DNA of 64,000 nucleotides, from positions 67,360,150-67,424,149 of the forward strand of contig CM050649.1 of NCBI GenBank assembly GCA_027574665.1, written 5' to 3'. Origin of the DNA: Rhynochetos jubatus. Lineage: Eukaryota > Chordata > Aves > Eurypygiformes > Rhynochetidae. The notes beneath the pieces are model-generated. The model was given only the letters and a program-made list of their open reading frames with translations. It was not told the DNA's origin and ran no database searches. The position numbers and the translations under genes were made by a program. This document shows, in pieces, positions 37,201 to 62,340 of the stretch (positions are counted from its first letter, which is position 1; the number at the start of each line of letters is the position of its first letter).

Positions 37201-40200
37201 TGGTCTATATATATCTATCTCACTACATCACAGTGCTCAGTAATGCCCCTAAAAATACTAGTGACACTTCGCCTTCTTGCACAAAAAGATTGTAGCAGGT
37301 CCGAAAAGCACATTTAAAAATGAGCTTTTCCAAGCATCCTTCTGGTCAAACATCACGTGGGAAAGTATCATGTCATCAGATACTGTAACCTACTTCTTCT
37401 CTGTCTGAAACAGATTTCTAATAGGAAACTTTCGGTTTCATATTGAAATGTGAGTATGTATGGTTATACATGAATAAATACGTACATATACAATCATATA
37501 CACAGGAGAAAAAGAGAGCTTCCTTATTAAATTTCTGAAATTTTCTCTCTAAAGGGAGAGAATGGGAAGAAGCGACTCTCCCAATGGCTGGGAGTTTAAA
37601 CGGGCAAGAGGGACGACAGATTTCCAGTCCCTGCACACGTGTACGTTATGCTTTTCGAATACGTGCTTGCCTTGCTCCCAGAGCAGGCCTAGAACACAGA
37701 CCACCATCCTGCGTCTCACCAAGCACACTCTTGCTAAAACCAGCAGGCCCTGCTTTTGCTCCCTTTCCCTTGCAGTGAACCTTTAACCCCCGTGAAGAAA
37801 GCAAGGTAACTTCAGCCAGAGGAGATGAACGCTCCCCCCTGCTCCTAATAGCCATAGGCTGGGCTGGAGCTTAAAACCCTACGGGCAGAGGAAGAAAGAG
37901 ACCCTGAATCTCCCACTTCACGGACAAGAGCTCTCTAATCAGCCCATAATTACTGAATACTCCTTCAGAAGGTGGATTTCAAATGTGTAGCTTAAGCAAA
38001 AAGTCCTTCCCCCTGCAATTTTATCTGCATAGGTAAAAGATTCAGCTGAAATTGATTTTGGATGAAAACAGAAGCATAAAGCATAAATCAAGCCATCGAG
38101 CCAGGGAACGGAAATAGTCCCATTTGAGGGAGATGTGCAATTGTATAGCTCAAATTGTAAATGCTGAGTGCCCAAATTAAAGTGCACGGAGAAGAGTTCC
38201 CGAGCAATGCATATACCGAACGTTTGCACACAAAACACGTTATTTTAGAATTACAGATGGATTTTAAAAACATATCCCTGTCTGATTAAACAGTAAGAAA
38301 AAAGGACAAATGAAAATACCATTTTGCTTCAAATAATTTTTTTGAGGAAAAAATACTTCTGAGTCATCGGGGGTTTCCTAGTGCGAAGAAGGGTCTACGT
38401 AAAGATACGTGTCTGCGAACAGCCATTCTCTACGTTGCTTTTACGTGCCAGTATGACCCTGCTGGAGTTTCACCACTGATTTTAACTGGGGCCAAAGCGC
38501 CATCTCTTCTGGAAGTGTCTAACACTCCAGCAACCAAGTGAGTGGACTAACATTAATTTACATGTATGAGCACCTGCCATTTGAAAACTGGCTTAAAATG
38601 CAGAGGTATCACTAAAATTCACAGTAGTTAAAGAATTCAGCTGCAAACGTGTTTATTTCTAAGCCACCCAGTGATCAGCACTTAGGAAGCCATTCATGCT
38701 GTGATGTTTTTGGTGTTTCTTAAGTGCTCTTCGAGCTGCATCCAAGAAACCCTTGGCATCTTCGAGGTCTGACTAACTAAGTGAAGATGCGTTCTCACAG
38801 AGTTACTCGGGAAGGCTTTTAGGCATCGTTAGCATGCCAATATTGTTGATTACTCCAGCAATAACAAAAGCCGTTTCTGCACTGGTGGTTCCATCTTGCG
38901 TTTTGAATTGGTGAACTAGAAAGAAACCCATGCAACCGTCGCTAGAAAGAGACACACGAAGAGATGTGCACAAAATGCACCTACTCCTTCCTCTTTCCGA
39001 TATGTTGCTATTTACAATACGCCGTAGATGGGGTGGGTCACTTGAATTATTATGGAAAGGAATTTGTGTACGAGGGAGAAGTCTCAGGTGAATAAACAGA
39101 ACAATCTGGAAGTGTTTTAATTTACCCTTTGACTTTAAGGTGTGATTTAATTCCTTCCCACTGTGTCCTTCCCACATGAAATGTGGGATAAAAGATAGGC
39201 TGGTGGGAGTTGTTTCCTAAGTATTCAGCCTCTTTGCTAGAAGAAACTCAAATTCTTGCTGCAGAGCAAGTCAATTTAACACATCTTCTTTGCCACTTTT
39301 TGTTTCTCCTTCCAAACGCTGCTTTTACTATTGTTCCATCATTAGCGTTTTTTTCCCTAGTGCCCGCAAGGCAGTTTGTGTTCCTTGGCTGTCATCTAAA
39401 ATACAACAGCAAACAATAACATAATAAATTTTAATAAGGAAAGGAGGAAAACCAACTTCTACCGTTAAATTACATGGCCTTTCCCTTAGCTCAGGAAATC
39501 AAATCAAACCGCATGTGCTCCTTCGGTCGCGGATCTAATTTTCCAGTAACGATTACAATTTATCAAAGGCTGGTGTTCATTTGAATACTAAAACAATTGC
39601 ATAAGAAAATGGTCAAATCATTTGTAACGGTTTTTGCTCCTGCAAAGGGTTACCTGCCAAGCTAGATTGCCTGTGTCACTTTTAGTTTGGAATCTGTGTG
39701 TCTGTATTGGCAGTTATGGGCCGACAGGACAGAGTTAGACAAGGAGGCCGAGAGCCAGTAATTTAAGTACAGGCACGATCCCTTTATCCCTCTTTAGGAA
39801 CATAAAGCATGATTTTTACTGAGGTTCTTACTCAAACTCAAATGTAAAGAATAACGGTTACATTTTACGCTTTTATTGACCGTTTAATAGCTGTTCCGTG
39901 AGCCATCTCGAAGAAATGGAACATGCTCAGCCTGGTCCCAGAGGAGCCGTTCTGCCAAGGCAGAAGCCGGAAGCCTCCCCCTTACACCGTGAGTCACTGC
40001 TGCAGTGATGTACCTCCTCTGGAGTCCGACCCCCCAGACCCACTGAGGTAGCTGCGGCCCCAACCTTCCTCCTCGAGCGTAACGTGAGCTATTTCAGACA
40101 CCACATCTGGCTGAGAACTCATGTCTGTCAGTCTGCACTAGTATCACATGCTCTCGCTTCTTCATTACACAAGTTCTGAGCCCAAGAATATCCACCACGC

Positions 40201-43193
40201 TCACATGCTCCCAACACACAGCACCCTGTGCACTTACAGAAACCCTCTTTTGCAGCACATTTACCACCCCAGGAGGGTTTTTTACCCACATCTTAAATTA
40301 AGTTTTTTGCTACTCTGAAACAACAATCTGTTTTAAAATCATCATGACTTCAGAATCCCCTTTGCCAGCTGACACTTGTGCCCATCCCACTTCCCATAAA
40401 GTACTCCATCCTCTAAACTGTTAGTTTCCTGCTTCGACCAGAAACCTTTTAATCTGGATAGAATAGTTTCAGAGGGCTGCATTAGCCACATGTCAGTCAC
40501 ACTATTTTCTTGCTACCTCAGACAATGAGGAAACTTTTTATTGCTCTTAGGTCCATTTCTGCAATTCCACATCCGTTACTCCAGTAAGTACCTTACCCAA
40601 GAGCAGCGTACATTTCTGAAATTTATAGGAAAAGAAGAGGCAGTTTTCTCTTTCTAACAATGTTTTCTTCTTTTTGCTCTGCCATCTTCAGCAGGGTTTG
40701 TTATTAGGAGCAGGCCGTACAAAAAAGACCACCAGGACAGAAGCACCACATGTCTATTTGACTGTGGATTAGCACCCAGCAAACCCTCCTTCAATTTAAG
40801 GCACAATTTTAGGCGTGGTCATTTCTAACCTTAAAGCTCATTCCAAAAATGAACAAATACAACTTTCGCCAGCACACCAGAAACAGCAAATCTGTTGGTC
40901 AGTCTGAGGTCAACAGAAGAGCGCAACACAGAAAAGCCTCAGCGAAGGAGGCAATAGGAGAAAAGCTAAATTAATTCTTTGCACCTCTATACGTGATCTT
41001 GGAGATGTTCCCAGACAAGAATCTCTGCTGATGGGGTAAAAGAGAACTGTCTCACAGTGAAGTTTTAGTACGAGATGTGAAATGAAGTGCATAAAATGAG
41101 TCACTATTCATCACCAGGATCAAATGGGATGGATTCACCCAAGAGATTTTTATCAGCTGAAGGATGAAGATGCTACACTATGAACCGTGATGCACAACCT
41201 GCTCATGAAAATGGTCTCAGTATCAAAGAAATAAGGATGGCAAGTCCGACAACAATCTTTAAAAAGGCCGTGAAGATAATCCAGAAAACTGTAAACCACC
41301 AAGTCTAATTTCTGTACTGAGAAAATAGCATGAAACTACAGCAGTGACCAGAACATGTGTGCACAAAGGTGAGGCTGAGGAGTAACCCCCCAGTCTGGGC
41401 ATAAAGGGATGGATGACGCAGTCTTCCCAGATACATGCTCAGGCTTCCTGATGAGAAAAAATCATTCAGGACTGTAGAAACAAAAACTGGCAGGAAGGTG
41501 CTGCAGGAGATTTTCCTAATACTAAATAACTGAATGAAATGGCAGCAAAAGCAAATAAAATAAATGCAAAGTAGAATACTGCAGTGAGGATGGGGTGGAA
41601 AGGGAAGGAATCCTTCTCTTTCGTGGTGAGTGCTACCTATCTATTCCTGCTGAGGAAGTCATCGAGGACAGTTCTTTCACAGTGTCAGGTTCACAGCTCA
41701 AAAGAGCCCACAACACAAAAAAGGAAAAGCGAAATAAATAGGACTCCTATCATAAAGGTGTATAAAACCATGGGACAGTCACGGCTTCAACACTGAATGC
41801 AAGTTTGGTCCCTCCCTCCCAAAAAGGATACAGCAGAAGTCGAAACCAAAGAGAAGTGCAACTAGGATGGCAAAATGAAGATGCCACAGAAGGGAACACG
41901 ACCTTAGAGAGGAACAATCGAGGTAAGACGTGATAAGAGGTGCACAGAACGATGAGCAGTGAACAGAGCAGAGAAGGATGTACCGGTTTGCACCGCACGG
42001 TTCTCAAACTGCAGAACTCATTGCACGCCAAAAATACAAATGGGTTCATACATCACTTCAGTTGAGCTCAAGGAAGAAAATTTCATTGAGGTTGGAAATC
42101 ACAACAATGAGCATTCAACCTTCAACTCAGGAAGTACCTAAATGGCAGATGGCCAGAAGCCAAGTGTACACTAGACGCTTCTGCTAGCAGTCATGGGCAA
42201 GACGCCGAGCTAGGTGAACATCACCCTGCGGTTTTGTGTACACTTAGGGGCATTTATAGCCACAGCTGCTCACATGACTTTCTTTTGTTTGGACCAGTCA
42301 CTCCCATCAGGAAAACTTAGTTTTGCTTCAAGAAGCTGTCACTCTCTCAAGTCTTTTACACCCTTGTATCAAACCGTGTCTCTGAGTCTCTCCAGTAGGT
42401 TTAAAAGAGACACAGAAACAGCCACTCAGGCCTTTTCCACTGTGCAGACCACAGCTTCCCAATCTATTGCAATGGTTCTCCAATCCCACAGAACCAAACC
42501 TCTGACAGGAACGGAGAACTACAATTTCTCTACAGGTCAGCAAGACAGAGGGGAAGACAATGTTGGCCTGTTCTGTATATCCTCAGCTCCTCTGAAACGT
42601 CTTCTCGCGGACTGCGCGTTCAAGTCAGCTGACAAAGTTCATCTTTCTACCTGTCCATATGGTAGATCCGTATGTTATGAGGAACCTTCTTCTCCCACAG
42701 AGTCCTCATCTCTAAACTACTGAGCTTTCACATGATTTGACTCAAGATATTCAACTTCCCTCTACGCATCACAAGGGTGGAAAGCTCTCGTTCATGCCCA
42801 TGCTTTCCCAAGTTCTCCAGCTGGCCCTAGACACACACACAGTTTCCTGCCTCGGTAATTTTCAATCCTTTGATCTTCTTCCTAAATCCTACAGCTCAAG
42901 TCCTTGCTGCAGTTGTTAGTGAGTTCTAAATTGGCCCAAACAGTCAAGGACTCCTTTGTTTCCTTGAATCCGCTGGCCGTAGCCGGAAGCTCACCGGCAT
43001 CCTCTTCCATCTTTGCTCTTCTGGCTGCATGTCTGGCAAGCTGTGATCTAGTCAGCTGGTGAGTAGCTGCTCTATCCACAAGGCTTTCCCATCACACCTC
43101 ACATGGCTGCAGGCCCCGTTTTATTCTTAAAGCCATCATTTTTTAACATCTGTTTGCGTACATGACGCCTTCATACCCCTCAGGTCTTGGTTT

Positions 43194-43199
43194 CTTTCC
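43194..43199. repeat. Target-site duplication, left copy (CTTTCC)
   Basis: A 6-bp direct repeat directly abutting the left end of the LTR; identical to the copy at 43967-43972. Confidence 0.8.
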
Positions 43200-43966
43200 T
43201 GTGCCGGGTTCAGTCAGGAAAGGGTTAGCTCCCTTTACTCTGGTTGCCAGGGAACTCTGTTGCTGGACAGTAAGGGAAAACATTGATAAGGCCTCAGCTG
43301 GTGCTGGGGATGGCCTGTACTGAACTCAAGGTCTTTTGTCCGCTTCGGATACTGTAGCTGACCCAGACTAACCAAGGAAGTATTTCATTCCATAGTACGT
43401 CATGTTCCGGTCTCTTTGGGTGGGGAAGAGGGTCCAGTAGCCATTACTCTTCCCTTCTCTCTCTCTCCCTTACTCCCTTGCTCATCTCTCCGGGTACTTG
43501 CTAACCCTCCTGTGTTAGCTGCTTTGCCAACTCCTGTGCTGGCTCCTTCGTGTGGGAGCTGGTGAGTTGTTTTGAGTTTTCTGGCCGTGTTATCAGTGAT
43601 AAGGTTTGCTCGGAATCTGCTGTGTAGGCTCCCGGGCTCCGGCCTTCAGGCTGCAGATTTTGGGCTGTGATCGCTCTCGGGGTCTGATTTTCATCCCTCA
43701 ACATCTGGGTGTGCATTGGGCAGTGGATGGTGGGAAATTGTATCATATTGTATATATTGTACTATATGATTCATTTTCTACTATTTTAAGTATTTATTAG
43801 TAGTAGTACCTGTATATATTGATTTAATTAGTAAATAGTTCTTATCTCAATTTTACGAGCTCCCTTATTTCTTTTTCCTCCAATTCTTCCCCTCCACTGA
43901 AGGAGGGGAGGGGTATTTGTGAGAGCCGCTTCGTGGTATTTGGCTAGCCGGAGTTAAACCACGACA
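43200..43966 (-). mobile_element. Solo LTR of an avian endogenous retrovirus (ERVL-like), minus orientation
   Basis: On the minus strand the element starts TGTCGTGGTTTAACTCCGG and ends CCCGGCACA, giving the TG...CA termini of a retroviral LTR. The start matches the TGTCGTGGTTTAAC opening I know from avian ERVL-type LTRs. It is 767 bp long with an internal AATAAA on the minus strand (43798-43793). It is flanked by an exact direct repeat (see next entries), and no internal viral gene adjoins it, so it is a solo LTR left by LTR-LTR recombination. It lies about 780 bp upstream of the CNOT11 start codon, in the opposite orientation. Confidence 0.85.
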
Positions 43967-43972
43967 CTTTCC
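43967..43972. repeat. Target-site duplication, right copy (CTTTCC)
   Basis: A 6-bp direct repeat directly abutting the right end of the LTR. The exact match confirms the element borders and points to an intact insertion. Confidence 0.8.
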
Positions 43973-44522
43973 CATCAGTAACATGAACTAAAGAACCCAT
44001 CTATTACTCAGTCTGTACTCCTAAGAGCAGCTTTCAGTTCACAGTTTTAGAAACCGAATCCCATGTGTCACACCAGCACGGCCGACTAGAACGCCAAGAC
44101 CTTCCGGGCTGGGTGCCTCGGCAGGAGGGCTGGTGCTAGAAGAATCAGCTTGGACTTCCCAAGCCCTTCCCTGGGCACCGAAAGCTCTTACCGCAGGCCG
44201 TGCCCTCAGCACCGGCAGTTCCGTCCCTCAAGGCGCGCTCCCGCAAGCTGAGCCGGCCGCCGGCAGGGCTGTCCTTCCCCCCGCCACGGCAGCCCTGCGC
44301 TCAGCCTCCTGCAGCACTGCCCACACCCCCAACCAGCGGAGCGGAGCGCGCTCAGCCGAACCGGACCGCCCCGGCGGGCCGCCCTTTCGGCAAGGCAGCC
44401 GCGAGCAGCGCGAACCACCGCGGGCAACCAGCCGGGGATACCGGCCCGGGGATACCGGCCCGCGGCAACCCCGCGCCGCAGGGCTCCCCCTGCCGCCCCC
44501 GCCGCGGCCCCGCCGGCGGCAG

Positions 44523-44590
44523 CCAATCGCCCGCCCCCCGCCGGGCGGTTCGGACCAATCCCGTCCCGCGAGGCGGGGGAGGGGGCGGGA
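44523..44590 (+). promoter_or_regulatory. CNOT11: CCAAT and GC-box cluster of the CNOT11 core promoter
   Basis: Two CCAAT boxes (44523 and 44555, 32 bp apart, as NF-Y pairs often are) are followed by Sp1-type GC boxes. The cluster sits 160-230 bp upstream of the start codon, a typical housekeeping layout. Confidence 0.7.
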
Positions 44591-44662
44591 CGACCGCTCC
44601 CCGTCGCGTGCGCGCCTCTTCGCCGCCTTACGGCCGCGCCGCAAAACAGGGTCGGCGCGACA

Positions 44663-44676
44663 GCGCGCGCGCGCGC
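44663..44676. repeat. Short (CG)n run
   Basis: Fourteen bases of alternating C and G between the GC boxes and the CNOT11 start codon; Z-DNA potential and possible length polymorphism. Confidence 0.8.
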
Positions 44677-44728
44677 GGAGTTACGGCAGCGGCGGGGCTG
44701 TGCCGCGCCGGGCCGGGCCGGACCGGAG

Positions 44729-44750
44729 CGGGCGGCGGCGGCGGCGGCGG
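44729..44750 (+). repeat. CNOT11: (GGC)n trinucleotide repeat abutting the CNOT11 start codon
   Basis: About seven GGC units, with CGG as the last triplet before ATG at 44751. Presumably transcribed as part of the 5' leader. Confidence 0.85.
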
Positions 44751-57969
<13,219 letters not shown>

Positions 57970-58094
57970 ACCCACTGTGTCACCGGCAAAAGCCCACCCT
58001 GCCAGCGTTCTATACCCATGAATTGTATATTGTAAACTGAAATCACTGGATTAACAATGTAGTACGCTATAAATAGCATTTTATGTGTTTAAAC

Positions 58095-58100
58095 AATAAA
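58095..58100 (+). terminator. CNOT11: Polyadenylation signal of CNOT11 (AATAAA)
   Basis: Canonical AATAAA 126 bp after the stop codon, overlapping a second AATAAT, with GT-rich sequence downstream (TTTCTGGAATGTGTT, then GTCTGTGTGTC). This would give a short 3' UTR of about 150 nt; longer alternative 3' ends cannot be excluded. Confidence 0.8.
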
Positions 58101-58124
58101 TAATGCTTTTTCTGATACACGTTT

Positions 58125-60045
58125 GCATTTCTGGAATGTGTTAAGGCCTCACACTTGGGCTATTTTTGACTCTGGGTGAAAGTCTGTGTGTCATGGCTTA
58201 TCCCGAACTACAGGCTCCAATTCCAGAGGATGTAAATGGTAGGTGCCCCTTCACAGCGGCTTTACGTGTCAGCCTGGCACTCGCAGTCTTCTTGTCCAAA
58301 CCCATTTGTGAGTAACTTCTGTCAGCTTGTAGCAAGGTAAGTTCCTGTTTGCTCCTTCTGTACTGTGCAAGACCACCTAGGAGAAGCTGGATGCAACTTC
58401 CGAGGATGCCTGCTGTTTCTCTGAGTAAGGGACAGGCTGCCCTGTGTCCAGGGAAAGCTTATCTTTACATGGCAGAAACAGAGTGGTGGGTGTGCAGGCC
58501 CCCAGCGGTGCCCTCTCTGTTCAAATCACTGAATCCAGGCTGCTGGCCTCGTCATGCCAGTGAGTTGGAGCACCACACCTGCTTCATGCTTGGAAGAATG
58601 TTCCAGTGAGGAAAGATGCTCCCATTTCTTCCATAAACATCCATGAGCCTGTTCTCACTTCAAGTCTTGCAGAGGCAGTTGCTCTGTGGCTACCACAATT
58701 AACGTAGCCTCATCCTTCCAGAGTGCTGTTCAGGTGTTGGATGCCCGGTGTTGGGGAAAGGGGAAGGAGTCTGCCAAAGTCTTATTTTGAGCTGATGGTG
58801 GAATAGCTGCTGTTATTTAAGCCCTGAGACTGAAAAGAACGTGGAAAGCAAGCTTGTTCTAATTTAATGCTTCTTGATAAATGAAAGCTGGTTTAAATTC
58901 CCATCTGCTTCTCAAATTTTTATGAAGTGCAAGATCAATAATGCAAGGTCAAGACTGTTTTGGCTTTCTCTTTCCAAGTAATTTAAGTTGCTAAATTGCT
59001 TGGCTTGAAAATCCCATCGATCTCTCATCATCTCCTGCAGCGTAATTTTTTGGTAGGAAGCCCTGGGAGAAGTGCTCTCGAGTCATTAGGGGTTAGACTC
59101 ACATGGCTGCTCAGAGTTAAGATGTATGAGGCAACTGAAGTAGCATTTGTTTAAGGCCTGTTCCAGTTCCAGACATTCCTTCTAAGAGCCAAGACATTTG
59201 CTGTAAGTCATCGTTAGCAACAAGTTAACCCCCAGCTTGTACCCGAAGGCTTTACATCTCAAGCTGCAGTACAGCCTGACTGTCCTCTGCGTGCTGTACG
59301 GGATCACACAAACGCTCTGTATAGATTTTAGGCTTTCCTTTGGAACTTGCAAGCTGTAGTACTATCAAACAAAGAGGCTCCCTCAGAAAACCGATTACTG
59401 CTGCTTTGAGGCATTGCCATCATCTACCTCATCACTTGCAGAATTAATTAAACAAATACAAGCCTTGCCAAAAAATAAAGTAGGTCACTACTATGATGCT
59501 ACAGCAAAAGGCCAGCTGTTTCGCCTTTTCATGGTACTTGCTTAAGTTGTCCTGACACACATAAATTCCCAATCTCCAGGCTTGTCCTGTAAGTAAATAA
59601 ATATTAATTATCAATAGTCTTCGGATTTCATCATAAGCACTTCAGTAATATATTCCTGTACTTTGGAAAAATTGTCACATCCCATTAATTTCAGGGCCCT
59701 GTGCATTGGTGAAAACATTCAAACTCCTTACGGAGTGCTGTATGCTTCTGCAGTGCTCACCTGTTAGGAGGGAGGGTGAGCCAGCCATGCCCACAGCTCC
59801 CACACTCCCTAGTGTGTCAGGTTGAGGTGGCAAGGTGGGGGCCTAGTGGTGGGGTGGTGGCTCCAAGGCCGGAGCTGGTCCCCACCACATCCAGCTAGTT
59901 CCAACAGACCAGACCAGGGCACAGCTGGGAGCCACACGAGTAGGGTGTGCAGAAGGAGCCAGTGATGGAGCTGGAAAAGAGGGTGAGGACCTTCCTTCCA
60001 TAACCCTTGGCACCACTCACAGGGAAGGGAGAGGTAGAAGAATCA
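58125..60045. other. Intergenic spacer downstream of CNOT11
   Basis: No gene or recognisable repeat. Some G-rich sequence at about 59770-59900. It separates two convergent genes. Confidence 0.6.
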
Positions 60046-60288
60046 GGAGTAAAAGACTAAAGTTAGGTATCAGGAAGAAATTCTTCCCGGAGAGGGTGGT
60101 GAGGCACTGGCACAGGCTGCCCAGAGAAGCTGTGGGTGCCCCATCCCTGGCAGTGTTCCAGGCCAGGCTGGATGAGGCTCTGAGCAACCTGGTCTAGTGG
60201 AGGGTGTCCCTGCCCATGGCAGGGGGCTGGAACTGGATGGTCTGTAAGGTCCCTTCCAACCCAAACCAGTCTGTGATCCTGTGATGTT
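60046..60288 (+). mobile_element. CR1 LINE 3' fragment
   Basis: Plus-orientation copy, 5'-truncated: AGGTATCAGGAAGAAATTCT through GGTGAGGCACTGGCACAGG to CCCTTCCAACCCAAACC and CTGTGATCCTGTGATG. Forms an inverted pair with the copy at 61545-61850. Confidence 0.93.
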
Positions 60289-60683
60289 GAGCATAGAAGT
60301 TTTATCCTTGTTTCTCACTATCCTACTCTATTTTTAAACAACAAAAAATTAAAATTAATCTTCATCATGATGAAGACTGCAATGGTAACTGTTTCTTACC
60401 TTGACCCATGAGTTTTTCCATCTTATTTTCTTCCCCTGCACCACTGAGGGAGTGAGAGCATCTGAGTAGGCTCCAAGGCACCAGCCAAGCTTGACCCATC
60501 CCACCACATCCTGGTACCAGTTAAGCAGGGAAAACCTCAACATGCAGAAGGATCTCCCCCTTAGCTACCCCAGCACTGAGCAAGGCTTGTTTGCACTGTG
60601 ACTCACATCCATCTGTAGAAGTGTGGCAAAGAGAACAAGGCCCTTGGGTTTCTCAGACATTGCTTTTAAAGAGGTCTGTATAA

Positions 60684-60689
60684 TTTATT
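60684..60689 (-). terminator. Polyadenylation signal of a convergent minus-strand gene (AATAAA), putative
   Basis: AATAAA on the minus strand (TTTATT on plus). It follows about 600 bp of unique, stop-rich sequence that looks like a 3' UTR, downstream of a good splice acceptor near 61294. Gene identity is by synteny only. Confidence 0.45.
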
Positions 60690-61294
60690 ATGGAATTTCA
60701 GCTTTTAGCCATTAAGTTACAACACCACGGAGCTTGACGGATTGACAGTTGTACATACACAATGGAAAAGACACAGCCCAGTGCTTAATCCAAACAATGC
60801 AACCGAGTTAGTATAAGGCTACCATAAAAGACAGTCGACTGAAGAGCTGCTGACAGACCAGCAAGTTCAAACGGTTCTCAGCAGTTAATGTTTACACTAG
60901 AAGTAACCGGCTTCAAAGTTTTGGACTTCAGCATTGGACTAACACAACAACGGGAACTCCAATTATTTTTGTTGTTCGGAGTTCAGCAGAACATCTCCCG
61001 AGAAGGAGATGCTCACTTAGAAACGCAGTACCATTAACATGTATCGGATGGTGAAAAGTAGCTTCAGGTCCAGTGGAAGTACAGTGGACATTTTCCAGGC
61101 AATGCATTCTTCACACAAACACATGCAATTATAGAGACATTCCACTTTTAAGACTTTCTCGAATCAAGTTTTGCAATACAGCAGGATATCTTGAGGAGAA
61201 GGATCAGGATCCATACTGAACCAAAACCAAAAGCCTTTGGCTCGATTTGTGCATGTTTAATCTACAATTCCAATTCCCAAATCTTCACATATCA
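60684..61294 (-). other. Putative 3' terminal exon (mostly 3' UTR) of a convergent gene, possibly RNF149
   Basis: On the minus strand a strong acceptor (TGTTCTTTTCTCTCATAG) precedes 61294. One frame from there reads VICEDLGIGIVD and stops at TAA near 61256. The remaining roughly 570 bp lacks a long frame and ends in AATAAA at 60684. In other vertebrates RNF149, a transmembrane RING E3 ligase, is the convergent neighbour of CNOT11. The 12-residue tail does not match the RNF149 C-terminus as I know it, so this may be an alternative terminal exon, a 3'-UTR exon, or not an exon at all. Confidence 0.35.
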
Positions 61295-61544
61295 CCTATG
61301 AGAGAAAAGAACACACTTAGTAAAGATCAGGCTCAAGGACAGAAGACGTTACAATTTTTATAGCTGTTCTGGTTAAAAAAAGCAACACCCCCACAAAAGC
61401 AAGAATCCAACGAACACTGCTGCCATCTCCCACTTCAGGAACTGTAATTCACCATGGCCCAAATACAAAAATGCCTCTCTCCAACTTACCCAAGGGGAAA
61501 GCCTAGCTCTTCCCTCCTCCACCCCAACTCCCTCATGCCCGTAG

Positions 61545-61850
61545 ACTCACAGACTGGTTTGGGTTGGAAGGGACCTTAAAGCCCATCCAGTTCCAACCCC
61601 CCTGCCATGGGCAGGGACACCCTCCACTAGACCAGGTTGCTCAGAGCCTCATCCAGCCTGGCCTGGAACACTGCCAGGGATGGGGCACCCACAGCTTCTC
61701 TGGGCAACCTGTCCCAGTGCCTCACCACCCTCTCCGGGAAGAATTTCTTCCTGATATCCAATCTAAATCTCCCCACTTTCAGTTTAAGCCCATTACCCCT
61801 TGTCCTGTCACTACAGGCTCTTGTAAAAAGCCCCCCCCTCCCAGCTTAGC
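61545..61850 (-). mobile_element. CR1 LINE 3' fragment
   Basis: Reverse-orientation copy: ACTCACAGACTGGTTTGGG through TCCACTAGACCAGGTTGC and CTCTCCGGGAAGAATTTC to CCTTGTCCTGTCACTACAGG. Very like the copy at 49.8 kb. It is in sense orientation relative to the putative minus-strand gene. Confidence 0.94.
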
Positions 61851-62340
61851 CCAGCTCTGAACTCAGCCAGTTCTCAGTAAGGATACTCAGTTTCCCAGCT
61901 TGTCAAAATACAGCTTTGATAGATGTCATTTTTGCCACCTAAAGCTGAATTAGTTTATCACATACTCTTAACCTCAATGTGAGACAGAGCAGAAAAGGAA
62001 ACCACGGGGGACACATCTCTCCCTCTCTGTCTCTGTGTAACAGGAAGCTGTTTAACTGGCCCACACCAATGCTCAGTCTCACCCAGCCCCGGGGCTGAAG
62101 GGAGACATACAGAGGGAACAGTCTCTTGCCAGGCTCCCAGAACGATTCACCCGGCAGCCAACACCAAGAACTCCACTCCCTCCAGGTTAACCCGATGAGA
62201 TATTGCCAGCTGACTCCTCTGCTACTTCTCAGTACCTTCCTACTGACCTCAGTACCTTCCTTCAGCACAGAAACACTGCGTTCAGCACCAGGTGCTGAAA
62301 ATCAAACCAAGGAAGACTATACATGCAACCTCTCCACTAA

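Larger units (their letters stand above)
23286..43193. other. Intergenic, repeat-poor 20 kb between TBC1D8 and CNOT11
   Basis: No CR1, LTR or other interspersed repeat was recognised across this block, and no conserved coding exon. It holds A/T-rich, ATTA-motif-dense stretches (for example 25.55-25.87 kb), a small CpG-rich patch at about 27.10-27.20 kb, an unusually long open frame at 32.09-32.99 kb, G-run sequence at 33.84-33.86 kb and an alternating GT/GC stretch at 34.17-34.21 kb. Unannotated noncoding transcripts or enhancers are possible but not demonstrated. Confidence 0.6.

Noticed and set aside
42214-42723. Plus-strand frame of 169 codons
   Set aside because: No recognisable domain, no ATG-conserved context and no neighbouring splice or promoter support; shorter and less surprising than the one at 32.1 kb.
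44133-44750. Long open frame running into CNOT11 exon 1 from upstream
   Set aside because: It begins upstream of the promoter boxes and is open because of GC richness; homology supports starting at 44751 or 44838.
61939-62268. Minus-strand frame of 109 codons as a possible exon of the convergent gene
   Set aside because: No similarity to a RING-finger or protease-associated domain, no matching splice sites, and composition like noncoding DNA.
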